Assembly: GCA_026075535.2 (NCBI GenBank)
Contig: AP026540.1
Span: 2,232,001-2,296,000, forward strand
Direction of reading: 5' to 3'
Source of the DNA: Tricholoma matsutake
Lineage: Eukaryota > Basidiomycota > Agaricomycetes > Agaricales > Tricholomataceae
Length of the DNA: 64,000 nt
The notes below the pieces were generated by a model. The model did not search any database. It worked only from the letters and a program-made list of their open reading frames with translations, and was not told the DNA's origin. The translations under genes and the position numbers were made by a program. Shown piece after piece: positions 45,859 to 55,723 of the stretch. Position 1 is the stretch's first letter; every line of letters begins with the position of its first letter.

Positions 45859-46163
45859 TGTTGGAGCAGACTATATACGCTGCACAGGGGAAGAGACAAC
45901 ACGTTCCTTACAACCTACCTGGGGTTTAGTTAGACTTACAGCTAGGGTTAGCAGAGGTAAGAACACTGTATTCCTACTACAGTACAGGTTCTCCTTATAT
46001 ACATAATATTAAGGATGTCACATGACTCGGGAATGTGTTTACCGCATGTATGCGCAGTAAGCGCAGTAACATGCATATGCTGCATGTATCGCCTCATGTA
46101 TACATGTGTATGCTGCATGTATTGCCTCATGTATACAGCATGCATCAGGGATTAATTTCAACA
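45859..46163 (-). repeat. copia 5' LTR
   Basis: It is the upstream LTR for the minus-strand gene, 305 bp, nearly identical to 40422-40726. A TATATAAGGAG-type stretch (plus 45993-46003, minus orientation) may be the core promoter. Confidence 0.95.
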
Positions 46164-46223
46164 CATGTACCCTTTGTCCATACCCCCAGGGCCCAGGGGT
46201 ATGTAAACCCTTGCCATTCACTA

Positions 46224-47610
46224 ATCGTGATTTCATGTTCTTGCTTAACCTTCAGTTTCTTCACTGCTGCTTCCTGTTCCTTGTCAGAGTCAAGAACAGG
46301 AATTATTTCCAAGGAGTCAAGGACAGTGAGGTTATGAGAGGCCAGATGGGTGTCAATTCCACTTTGTCATTGCAGGAAATGAGGATCATGCCATCATATC
46401 AAGGGGAGGATTCTTGTGGACAGGAGGCAGAGGTGCTGATGATGGAGTATGCACAGATGATGGAGTATGCATGGATGAGGGAATATGCAATGGAGGTAAG
46501 GTGAGTGCAGTGCATTTCTGGCTGAGAATGTCTTTGACATAACTTTGTTCCCTGGTCAGATTCTCCCTCATATGGAGACCATGCACCTGCTGAACACAAG
46601 TCTTGAACCCTACACACTTCTTCACCTCCTGGTGCTTAATGAGCAGTGATGATGTGATTCAGCATCAAATGCTTGACCAATCTTGAAGCCTGCCCATAGT
46701 CCTTCTGCAGTATCATACTTCTGTAGGCAGATGAGATCAGGAGTAACATTGCTCTCACAGATGAGCATTAGGTCATGTAGGACCAATTCAGTGATTTGAA
46801 AGTGGCATGAGCCCAGAGGTAGTGCAAAGTCAAACAAGACAGGATTGCAGTTGTCTTGACACCATGTGAACACTTGCACAATGTTTTTTGACTGGGATTG
46901 TGTCATAATGTCACTTGGAGTGCCCATCAGTCAGCATCAGCACACTGTAATGCTGCTTGCTGCTTGCTGTATTGTAGGGCTGGCAGAGGGGGGTTGGAAG
47001 GCAGAGGAGGATTTGCAGGTGGAGGTACTGGGATTGGTTGGGGCATTGAGGGCAGATGTGTTCATAGTGAGGAGTCAATGAGGGAATCATTGATGTTGGG
47101 AGTTGTTGAGGGAATAGAAATAGAGGGGTGGCCTGTGGGCTTGTTTTGCTGATATGGTCCTTCCATTGACAACCACCATTGAGTTGACACCAGACAGTGG
47201 ATTCAACACATGTTCTGAGTGCAATCATGAGCAGGTGCTCATTTCCATTTGCAGCCTGCAAAGCTGCAATAAGCTGCCAGTTGAAAGGGAATTGGAGGAG
47301 GGAATGCAGGTAACATGCTTATGCTCAAAGCTGGGGCTGTTAAAGGGGGGAAGGTAGAGATGTTGAAGCTAGTTGGGCAGTCATCATCAAAGGGGTGATG
47401 GTGTATGATCAGTGAAAATACCACTGATGTGACATGGTTCCTGGCCCAAATTCACCTTTGGGCCAAGCAATGCACAGGACATACCAGTGTCCAAGATTGC
47501 CATTGGTGTTTGTTGTCGTGGCAATGGGCATGAGGTCATATTGACAATAGGCACATTTCTTGTTCATGATGGGAGGAAAGAATGTATCTAAAGGTGTATA
47601 TATGTCAGTT
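46224..47610 (-). pseudogene. Unidentified gene with a GRF-like zinc finger (5' portion)
   Basis: The minus strand starts at MNKKCAYCQYDLMPIAT near 47560 and continues NGNLGHWYVLCIAWPKGEF. The C-x2-C ... C spacing with N-G and W-Y resembles the small GRF zinc finger that binds single-stranded nucleic acid in other proteins. A Pro/Ser/Thr-rich stretch follows (about 47400-46930), then a frame with NPVLFDFALPLGSCHFQI (near 46830). After a frameshift near 46640 comes a Cys-containing helix (KKCVGFKTCVQQVHGLHMRE). Stops and frameshifts show that it is broken. It stops at the composite insertion and may continue at 39143-38324. Function unknown; GRF is a visual match only. Confidence 0.4.
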
Positions 47611-49267
47611 TTATGCAGAGCAGGAACCTAGAAATGCCACTTACTGCTGAGCCCTGTGGCTTGCAGTTCATCGAAAATGGGAAGTGGCTGTGCAGAGTCA
47701 GCCAAACTGTTGGACAGCCGGACAGCCAGTGTCCACAGACTTTTCTAGTTGAGGTCACCTCTGCTGCATGCTCAAAGGTGAAAGACTTTAGCAGAAAACA
47801 AAAGTCCACCTGTGATGGACCCCGAAATTCATAGGCAAGGAAGCAGACATGCTACAGTTACAAGAAGTATTATGACTGAGAATTATTATGACAACCCATC
47901 CAACCAAATGAACATAAAAGAATGAGTACAGATTCAAGCAAACAAAAAAAGAAATGGGAGAGGTGGATGGGCCACGAAAATTGATAGTTGATGAACTATT
48001 CAATGAATCTGGATGAAACTATGTGAGGAACAACTTCAGATAGGAAGCAATGGGTAGTGCTGCTCACTGTTAGGATTCAACTAGGCAAGGTAGCAACTGC
48101 TATAACATAGTACCAGTGAATCCTGTAAAGTGAGATCCTAGTTGAAAAGGTTCTGTTAGAAATGGCGAGAGCTCTTACAATGTAAGTAGTTGATATTGTT
48201 GAGGTGAAGCCTTAAATAATCAACTGCTGAAAATGTAAGAGGCTGAATCCATTGTAGAGTGCGAAACACTTACCTGCGTTGCTTGTGAACAAGATGGTGG
48301 GTGAACGAAAGCAACACAGGAACCTCCTAATCCCACTCAAACTGTCTATGAACTCGGCATCTGCTAGACCCTAGCACCGTGACACGGACCATGTGAATAG
48401 GAGGTTGAATGGGACTTGATGCGGATAGCGAAGCTAGTCGCGTGATCGAGAAATTGCGAGCTGAACGATGCCGGGGACCCGAACGCGCTCAAAGTATCAC
48501 GTAACACGTTTATACAGTCTACCATTGCGTGATGTATGCTCTCATCTGTTTGAAGGGTGTATACCTCTGGAAGTCCTCGGATCTCTCCCGCATAATGGAG
48601 GCTTTAGCGCTCTCATGCGCTGTGGTCGGCGACCCCATAGCTCATGGCATGACTTGGGCATGACTCATGTTCACTGAACTTATTGAACAATCACCAATAA
48701 CGTTAACCAACGACCAACCAACGTCTGCACATTATCGTCCAACCAGTAAGCACATGTCTCTTGCGTGCTGAAGCCATGTTCCGGACGGCAGAGACCAAAA
48801 GAAAAGAAAGGTACAGTGGGTTCAAGCGCTGTCAGCGCCAGGCAAGGCGTTAGTCAACGTTTCAACCAAGTTTCAACCCTGCGATCTTTGCGCACATAAT
48901 ATGTAATCAGATCAAAATCAGATGACAAATGATGTCGAAGTGACCTTTTGAAGAACACCGGGTCCAAGTCGCGGTGCTATTTGCGTGCTGTTTAGTTCTA
49001 TTAGTTAAGTAGTAGAAGTCACACACACAAACCCAGCTTCTCGCCAGCCATACAGTTGTCCATACCCCAAACCTCCTAAGTATTCAAATCCAAACACCTG
49101 CTGAAACCTCAGGATGATGTGGGACCTTAGACAAATCCGGGATAACCTTCCCCAGCCTCCTGCCAGAAGGCATTCACCAAACCCTATACAGTGCGCAACA
49201 CAGTATCATGAACGCGCTGACGTGGAAAAACTAATTTCTGTTTCTTTCAGCAGGTTTCCTACTGCGT
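47611..49267. other. Intergenic, no gene supported
   Basis: From about 48300 the sequence is less repetitive and CpG-richer than the transposon blocks, as expected near the host gene that follows. A 69-codon plus ORF (48468-48677) has no recognisable feature. The end (about 49200-49267) is the presumed promoter side of the metacaspase; a core promoter element is not obvious. Confidence 0.5.
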
Positions 49268-51395
49268 ATGTTAACGAATAGACCCGACGAAAGTAGGTAT
49301 GCTTACGCTTTTGTTGTTCAGGCAACGCGTGAACGCTATCCCAAGTCCATTTCCTGGCCCTACACCCTTTGTTCCTACTATCCCTGGATATGCTCCTACA
49401 TTTGAGTAAGAATTGCCTGTTTTCTTTGCAGTACAATTGACGTTATTATCTTCTACGAAGTGTCGGACCCTAGTAAATATACCCGCTGTTTCCGAAGTAT
49501 GTTTCCGTCTCAATGTTTTTCAGCTACAGGCCTGCTATGCACCACAGACGTATTCCTTCCGATTCTCCGTATTACTTCCCCCAACCTCAGTACCCCCCTC
49601 GTACTCGCGCCCAATCTTTCTCTCATTCTAAATCGCCACGCCTTTCTCCTCATCCTCTCCCCAAATCAACCAACCCAGTCCCAATCCCCCAAAACACATC
49701 TCACCACCGAACGGCTCATCGGAGATCCTCGCACTCACATTTGCATAAGTTACACACCTCCCATTCACAGTCCCACTTACAGCAACCTGCTGCTGATTTC
49801 AAATATTCAAGATGCACCGGAAGGAAGAAGGCCCTATGTGTGAGTGCTGGGATTTTCGGTGATTCGATCCCATGTTGAGATCCGTCTGTAAATAGATTGG
49901 TATAAATTACAAAGGACAGAGTCACGAACTACGTGGATGTATCAATGACGCTTGGAACGTCCGGAGATTCTTGATCAGTGCGTGGTCTTGAAGATTTCAT
50001 GATGATCTCTATGCGTACAATTCCACCTAGGTCGTGGATATAAAGAGGGCGACATTGTTGTGCTTACAGACGACGCGGAGAATCCCCGTAACATGCCTAC
50101 GAGGAAGAACATGATTGATGCTATGCATTGGCTTGTGCGTAACGCGAGACCCGATGACTCCCTGTTTTTCCACTGTAAATTTGCCAAACCATTATTTTAT
50201 CTAGTACTAACGCCTGCTTAGATTCCGGTCATGGCGGGCAGACGAAAGACCTCGACGGGGATGAGCTCGATGGCCTAGACGAAGGTCATATATCTCGTAT
50301 GGTTTTACTAATTGCTGCTAACAGTCGAACAGTCATTTTTCCCGTCGACTTCAAGAAGAACGGGCATATAGTTGACGATGTATGTTGCTCGCTTTATTTG
50401 TCCACCCAGTCGTGTCATTGATCTTTGGCTTCCACAGGAAATGCACAATATAATGGTAAGGATTATTTATCCCTTCAAGATCGAAATGTCCCAACGAGGC
50501 AACACAGGTCAAGCCTCTACCAGCAGGATGTCGACTTACAGTACGTCTATCCTAGACCTAGATCCATAACTTTGTTCCCTTTCCCTCTTCTCGATTACAG
50601 GCTTTGTTTGACGTGAGTAATTGCGAAACAACAGATGACGACTTTTACCTTTAATTTAATGTTTGAAGGCTTGTCATTCCGGCACTGTCTTGGGTACGTC
50701 ATCGAGGTTAAATTTCGAGATACATATTCCTCACTTCATTGATATAGATCTGCCGTATGCCGTGTGTATCCAAAGTACATATTAGTTTCATTTAGACTGA
50801 CATTTACCAATAGTATTCGTCGCATGGCCGGTTGAGGGGAATTCAGGTTAGCGACCACATGCGAAGAATCTTGTCGAGTCCTGCAGATGTGGTACGTTGT
50901 ATACATTTCCCTTCGTAACAAATAATTCGTTGATGGAGTCGTGAAAGATCTCCTGGTCTGGTTGTGCAGACGAACAGACAAGTTCTGACACATTTTCTGG
51001 AGGAGTGGCCGTTGGTGCCATGAGTAACGTACGTATCTGTTAGTGGATCACCGTCGATCTTCTCTACTAAAAAAGCAAAATGACTGTAGGCATTTATCAC
51101 GTCGTTAGGTATGTCCACCCGTCTCCTATACTTCCTGCCCTGACTTTGGTATATAGTCGCGAATCCGAAACAGACGTATAAAGAATTACTCAGGTCCATA
51201 CGGTAGGCAATTAATTTTCACACAAACTGTTGTTCGCCAACATATAAGATAGATTGATTCTCCACCCGAGATACAGCCAGAAGCCGCAGTTGGGCAGCTC
51301 TCACCGTATTGTGTGTGACATAAATCATGAAAGGAAATCGTTCATTCAAAAAGCTGACGCCTCTTCAGGATACCTCGCTTGGGTTTGTCATATGA
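49268..51395 (+). CDS. Type I metacaspase (caspase-like cysteine protease)
   Basis: A Pro/Ser/His-rich N-terminal prodomain ([17 protein letters not shown]..., 49524-49800) leads to [30 protein letters not shown] and [19 protein letters not shown]. The catalytic His is in [17 protein letters not shown] (exon 50222-50284) and the catalytic Cys in ACHSGTVLG (exon 50669-50693). Later segments are [47 protein letters not shown] and [12 protein letters not shown], then TGA. Introns, all GT..AG and 47-61 bp: 49840-49895, 49978-50030, 50175-50221, 50285-50332, 50380-50437, 50456-50507, 50541-50600, 50613-50668, 50694-50747, 50762-50813, 50892-50947, 51029-51089, 51109-51156, 51203-51252, 51311-51368. 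Phases agree throughout and no stop interrupts, so it appears functional. The family cleaves after Arg/Lys and acts in stress and protein clearance. The start (49268) and the exons before 49524 are uncertain. Confidence 0.9.
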
Positions 51396-51553
51396 TGGAA
51401 GACTTGCAAGCCGATTCTGTTTTGAAAGCAGACTTTATATCTTACAGTCAACTAATCGCGTTCTCATCATCTTGTTCGCCCCTTTTGTCCCATAACATAC
51501 CGTACCGACATACCGTAACGTCTCAGGCTATTGATTCGTTTGGTGGTAATTCA

Positions 51554-52220
51554 CTAATTCATTTGAGACGCGCAAAAGATAAGAGCCATATTTGTCTCGA
51601 AGAATTCTCTTGCCTGCCTGTCACAGGCACCTCCAGGAACACAGACAAAATCCATGACCATCGGATTGGGAAGATGCAGGTATGAGCAAGGAGCGTGGAC
51701 CGTGCAACTCGCACTCTTGCTGCAAGTCCAACAAGTCCACTCCCGCTCGGCCATAAGTCTTTCGTCGTGCTTTGTGACTAAATCTGCCAAAAAGCGTTTA
51801 GTAGGTATTTCCGGGGCCCTAAGAGCGTACTGTTGATAATACACAATCGGCCCGGACCTGGCGTGTATTTCGTAACCACATGCTCGTTTCCGATGTGGGA
51901 GTCATGTCTCGGTCTGCTTGGTGTTTGACTTGGAATGTTCGTCGTAAATGCGGGTTCCAGGGGTAAGGAGGCTCCTTAAAGGAGCATTTTTGGAAGCCTC
52001 TGCGCTTGGCGTAAATTTCGCACGAGTGACGAGCCTGACTCAACGACGGAACATAACAATTACCGTACTCCTGACGCGTCCTTAAAGTAGAAATCGCTCG
52101 GAGTTGCATGGCGGCAGACGTTCTATCCACGCGACATATTCTCCAACACCCTGGAGGCTTGCCAACGCGGTGTACGTACCCAGTCATACCAACCGCTTTG
52201 CAGACAGCCCGAGGAGACAA
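51554..52220 (-). CDS. Cys-rich ORF downstream of the metacaspase (unidentified)
   Basis: Two minus-strand open frames lie tail-to-tail with the metacaspase. The 51554-51844 frame reads REWTCWTCSKSASCTVHAPC then PNPMVMDFVCVPGGACDRQA. Its spaced cysteines (C-x2-C, C-x5-C, C-x5-C) suggest a small metal-binding protein. The 51819-52220 frame is basic with a few Cys and may be an upstream exon or spurious. Sequence character is like the metacaspase and unlike the transposons, so a genuine host gene is plausible. Exon limits are not settled, and it is not recognised as a known family. Confidence 0.4.
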
Positions 52221-52556
52221 TCACTTCATCGGCCGATACTGAACCGTTTGGATGCGCTGCAACAACAAGGAACGCTTTTAATTGTGAGAATCAATGTTCT
52301 CGACATCCTGACAAAAGGAATGGGCTGTGGGATCTGCCAGATCTGATGAAATTCTACAGCTTGAAGGAATACATAGATTTTCCTGTGCACGTGCAGTGCC
52401 CGATATTTCGGATGAGGGAAGCACATAGGTAAGCTACACTGTGCCGAATAATACGGTCTATCGAATGCATACAGTGTATCGAATGATACGGGTTCGGTGG
52501 ATGCCGTCGAATGCTCTCATAGTATGTATAACATATACTAGTATCAAATGAATACA

Positions 52557-52720
52557 CTTTTACAATTCTTGCTTGTGATACACTATGAAGAATGTTAATA
52601 ATATACAGATCAGAGATAGCATGCATGGTACTTGGCAACGGCATCGGCAATGGCATCGGCATCGGCATAAAAGTATGGCATCGGCATCAGGCACCACTTC
52701 GCCATAACAGTATGACCTAG
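52557..52720. repeat. Repeat block with GGCATC hexamers, copy 1
   Basis: A 43 bp stretch beginning TTTACAATTCTTGCTTGTGA recurs almost unchanged at 55297-55340. It is followed here by GGCATCGGCAATGGCATCGG-type hexamers and AGTATGACCTAGCT (near 52711). At 55230-55450 the same three blocks occur in permuted order, as if a tandem duplication had been split by the 52.73-55.19 kb insertion. Confidence 0.6.
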
Positions 52721-52728
52721 CTGCATGT

Positions 52729-55195
52729 ACTATCACTATGGGGCCTGAGGGGTAGGAAAACTATCCCACATTTCATACCTTTAGATAGTGTAAAATGATA
52801 TATTTATGGTATAGTTTTCATGTATTGATAAACCCCAAAATGGAATAAGTTTCATCAGGAGTTGGCATGAAAATCTACCACTAAGAGGAGTGAAAAAGAA
52901 TGCCTTTTCCTACCTGTAAGGGATGAGTCAATGGGATGAAAACCTCCCACATTTTGTCCCCAGTTCATCCCACACCAAATTCATCCCATGGGATGGTTTT
53001 CATCTTTATATGGGCATAAATAACACCCCTCTACCTGGGTTGAATTTCATCAACTTTCCAGGGGTTTAAGAGGAATGAAAGAACCTGCTTATAATGTTTT
53101 TTCATCCCATTGATAGAATAGTTTCATCATGTATCAGAGTAAATTTCAAGCCACTAAGATACAAAATCTACTCGAAAGAAGCGAAAAAATCCCCCAGACC
53201 CCTGATGTCTCATTGTCGGCCTGTTGTCCCATTATGTCCCCATCATCAGAGGATGCACCGGCAATCCACCCCATGAGCAGTTGCTTGTGGACATGTGGCA
53301 GGTGCTGGTTCATCGTGCCCTGGGGAAGGTGGTGGGGGGTCATCAGCATGAGGCGGCAGGTAAAAGAGGGGTGGGGTGTGTACCTGCCCTATATGGGCCT
53401 CCGAGCACCATCCCCTCCCATTGCTGTCTGTTCCCTGCTCCACCCCTCTCGTTTCCTCCTTCATTCATCACCAGGGGCGTGGGGTGCCTGTTTTCGGGGT
53501 GATTCCTCGAGTTTTTTCCCTAAAAAATCAATTAATCTAATGGTTAGTATGATTGAATAAGAAAGAAAGAAAAGAAAAAAACTTACATGCCCATTTTCAG
53601 TGTAGCTGGTCGAGTTTTTCCCTAGAAAATGAAGTAGAATTGTTTATTAGTACAATTGAATAAGAAAAAAAAAAACTTTCAGTCGTTGTGGGGCTTGTTT
53701 GCAGGTGTCATTGTTGTGCCCCCTTGTTGTCGTGTTGTCCCCCTCATCATTCCATCACCATAGATGCCCACAATCCACCCTATGAGCAGGTGCTCATGGG
53801 CGTGGGGTGGGTGTCATCCCCCTCCATTGTCGTGTTGTCCCCCCCACCCTGTGTCCCATCATCATCCTGCTGGTGCTGGTGCTGGCAGTGTTGTCCCCTC
53901 CCACCCTGTCATCATAGACAGGCTGCACCTGCGATCCCACCCTACGAGCAGTTGCTCATAGGCATGGGGGCGGGTGCCATGTCGTCCACAGTGGTGTGGT
54001 GTGGGGCATGGATGGCATTGGCGGTGAGCACCCATCGATTGCTCATGGGGTGGATCTTTCTCAGATGTCATTGTCGAGCTCTGGGGAAGGAGGTGGGGGC
54101 ATCGTCAGCATGACGTGGTGGGTAAAAGAGGGGGTGGTGTACCTACCTGGTGGGTCCCACTATATGGGCCTCCCGCTGCCATCCCATCTTCCATTACCAT
54201 CAGGGTCATCATCATCGTCACCTGTCTCTGCCCCTCCCATTTGTCGTTTGTCATTCCCATTGTTCCCGTTGTGTGTTGTAGGCCTCATTTTTTCCCTAAA
54301 CATAAAGTAATAGTTTAGTTAGTAAAATGAACATGAATTATAGAAGAAAAAAACTTACTATGGCCCAAACAATGATTCACGTCATTTGGGCCACATTGTG
54401 AGCAAGTGTTGCCAGTGTTGTGTTTGTTGTCGTGGGAGTCAGCATTGATGGCATTGGGGTCGTGGGAAGAGAGAGGAGAGAGAGGGGAGCATCGTCATCG
54501 TCGATGGTGGTGGTTGTGGTGAGGTGAGATGGTGGCATGGTGGTTATGGTTGATGTTGATGTGACATGATGTTCAACATTCATCATGTGATGTGTTGAGG
54601 GTGGGCTGCAAATGACTTGTCAGTAAAACAATTACAACACAAATGAAAAAATCTCTCTTTTTGGGATGAAAAAAATTCTCTTAACACTTGTAATCCTGAA
54701 GTGTGAAAAGTATCCTCTCATTCTGACTGAAAACAATAACAATAATAGCTGAGGAAGGAACAGTCAATTCAATATTTAATGAAAGAAATTTCCCTACTAA
54801 AATCATCTCATAATAGTATGAAATTTGTATTTTATTTCAGGCTGAAAACACACCCTGTTATTCACACCTTTGTGGCAGGATCATCCCATAAATTGTTGAA
54901 AAGTTTGATGAAAATTCACACATTAAGATGGTTGCAAATCCATACCCTCATCTTGGATTAAAATTATCCCCTGTATTTCATCCCCTTGTAAAATGAAAAT
55001 TCATCCCATTAGGTTAAGAATATTTTGTAATGTAACACATATGAACTCCATCCCTTGGATGGCTGAAATATTTGGGACGAAAATTCATCCCAAATTCATC
55101 CACCCTGAATTCAGCCATTTATGTTAGGAAATTCACATTTCCAAATTTAAATGGCTGAAAATCATATTGTGCTAGGTCCACAGTGTATAGTGAAT
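52729..55195. mobile_element. Probable TIR element rich in R cassettes
   Basis: Both arms are built from GGGATGAAAA/TTCATCCCA words (52790-53130, 54640-55140) in inverted arrangement. The ends show weak inverted similarity (ACTATCACTATGGGGCCT and ACTATACACTGTGGACCT). No target duplication was resolved, so the limits are approximate. The middle (53.2-54.6 kb) holds palindromes near 53270, 53777 and 53940 and minus-strand introns near 53520-53589, 53625-53690 and 54296-54358, with GTAAGT donors and TACTAAC branch sites. A GGCCCAAAC hairpin lies near 54361-54392. No transposase. Confidence 0.5.
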
Positions 55196-55379
55196 TACAA
55201 TGCTTGGTATAGATGTGCATAGGAGACTGTATGGCCTAGCTATGGGCAATGATGCAATAATTCATTCTATGTAGTGCAGACCTACCAAATGGTGTTTTAC
55301 AATTCTTGCTTGTGATACACTATGAAGAATGTTAATAGACAGATCGGTGACCTATGAGATAACGTTGGACATGGTATTT

Positions 55380-55600
55380 GGCATCGGCATTGGCATTGGC
55401 ATAGATGTGCAGTAAGAATCTAATACCATTGATGAAATAGTCACAGCCATTGGCATTGGCATCAGCAGACATGTCGGCACAGAAATCTACATCAACATCA
55501 ACATTGGCAGCAGCAGACAGACACTTTGGGGTGGAAATCTATATATCAAGAGCATTGGCAATGGGCATTAGCAAACCAGATGCACAATGGGTGCAGGCAG
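55380..55600. repeat. GGCATT/GGCATC hexamer-rich block
   Basis: Irregular runs of GGCATCGGCATTGGCATTGG and related CAGCAGACA units. Similar runs occur at 52636-52690, 57920-58010, 60690-61070, 62230-62270 and 63925-63960. Confidence 0.6.
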
Positions 55601-55723
55601 TATGAATGAACAAAATCAACAAAACAGCAGTGTTCATCCTAGCTAAAATAAAAATGTCGGTACTAGCTAATTGTGAGAACTGGCAGGATTGGCCATGTTG
55701 TCATCATGGGACAATGATCTCAT

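Larger units (their letters stand above)
40422..46163 (-). mobile_element. Complete Ty1/copia retrotransposon (5742 bp)
   Basis: Two 305 bp LTRs (40422-40726, 45859-46163) start TGTT and end AACA and show about three differences, all transitions, two at CpG. A perfect 5 bp duplication CATGT flanks the element (40417-40421, 46164-46168). One gag-pol frame runs the length of the interior with a single TGA. It has a primer site matching the initiator-tRNA anticodon region and a polypurine tract. It is the youngest intact-looking element in the window and is the last insertion into the composite at 39152-46223. Confidence 0.96.
39152..46223. mobile_element. Composite insertion: TAGAGATTGGCAGGGGT element holding a hAT MITE and a copia element
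   Basis: The ends are TAGAGATTGGCAGGGGT (left) and TAGTGAATGGCAAGGGT (right, inward), with a perfect 8 bp duplication ATCGTGAT (39144-39151, 46224-46231). Subtracting the nested hAT MITE (39379-40205) and the copia element (40422-46163) leaves about 490 bp. That is close to the size of the related MITE at 8090-8567, with the same TACCCTT-rich interior. Confidence 0.82.

Noticed and set aside
47226..47244. CATGAGCAGGTGCTCAT near the R palindrome consensus
   Set aside because: No hairpin-intron partner nearby and it lies in a different gene context; could be chance.
48468..48677. 69-codon ORF between the gene remnant and the metacaspase
   Set aside because: Short, no domain, no conserved start or intron context.
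49297..49431. Two 25-26 bp introns (49297-49321, about 49407-49431) that would link the metacaspase start to its prodomain
   Set aside because: They keep frame but are shorter than any other intron here; the N-terminal exon structure is left open.
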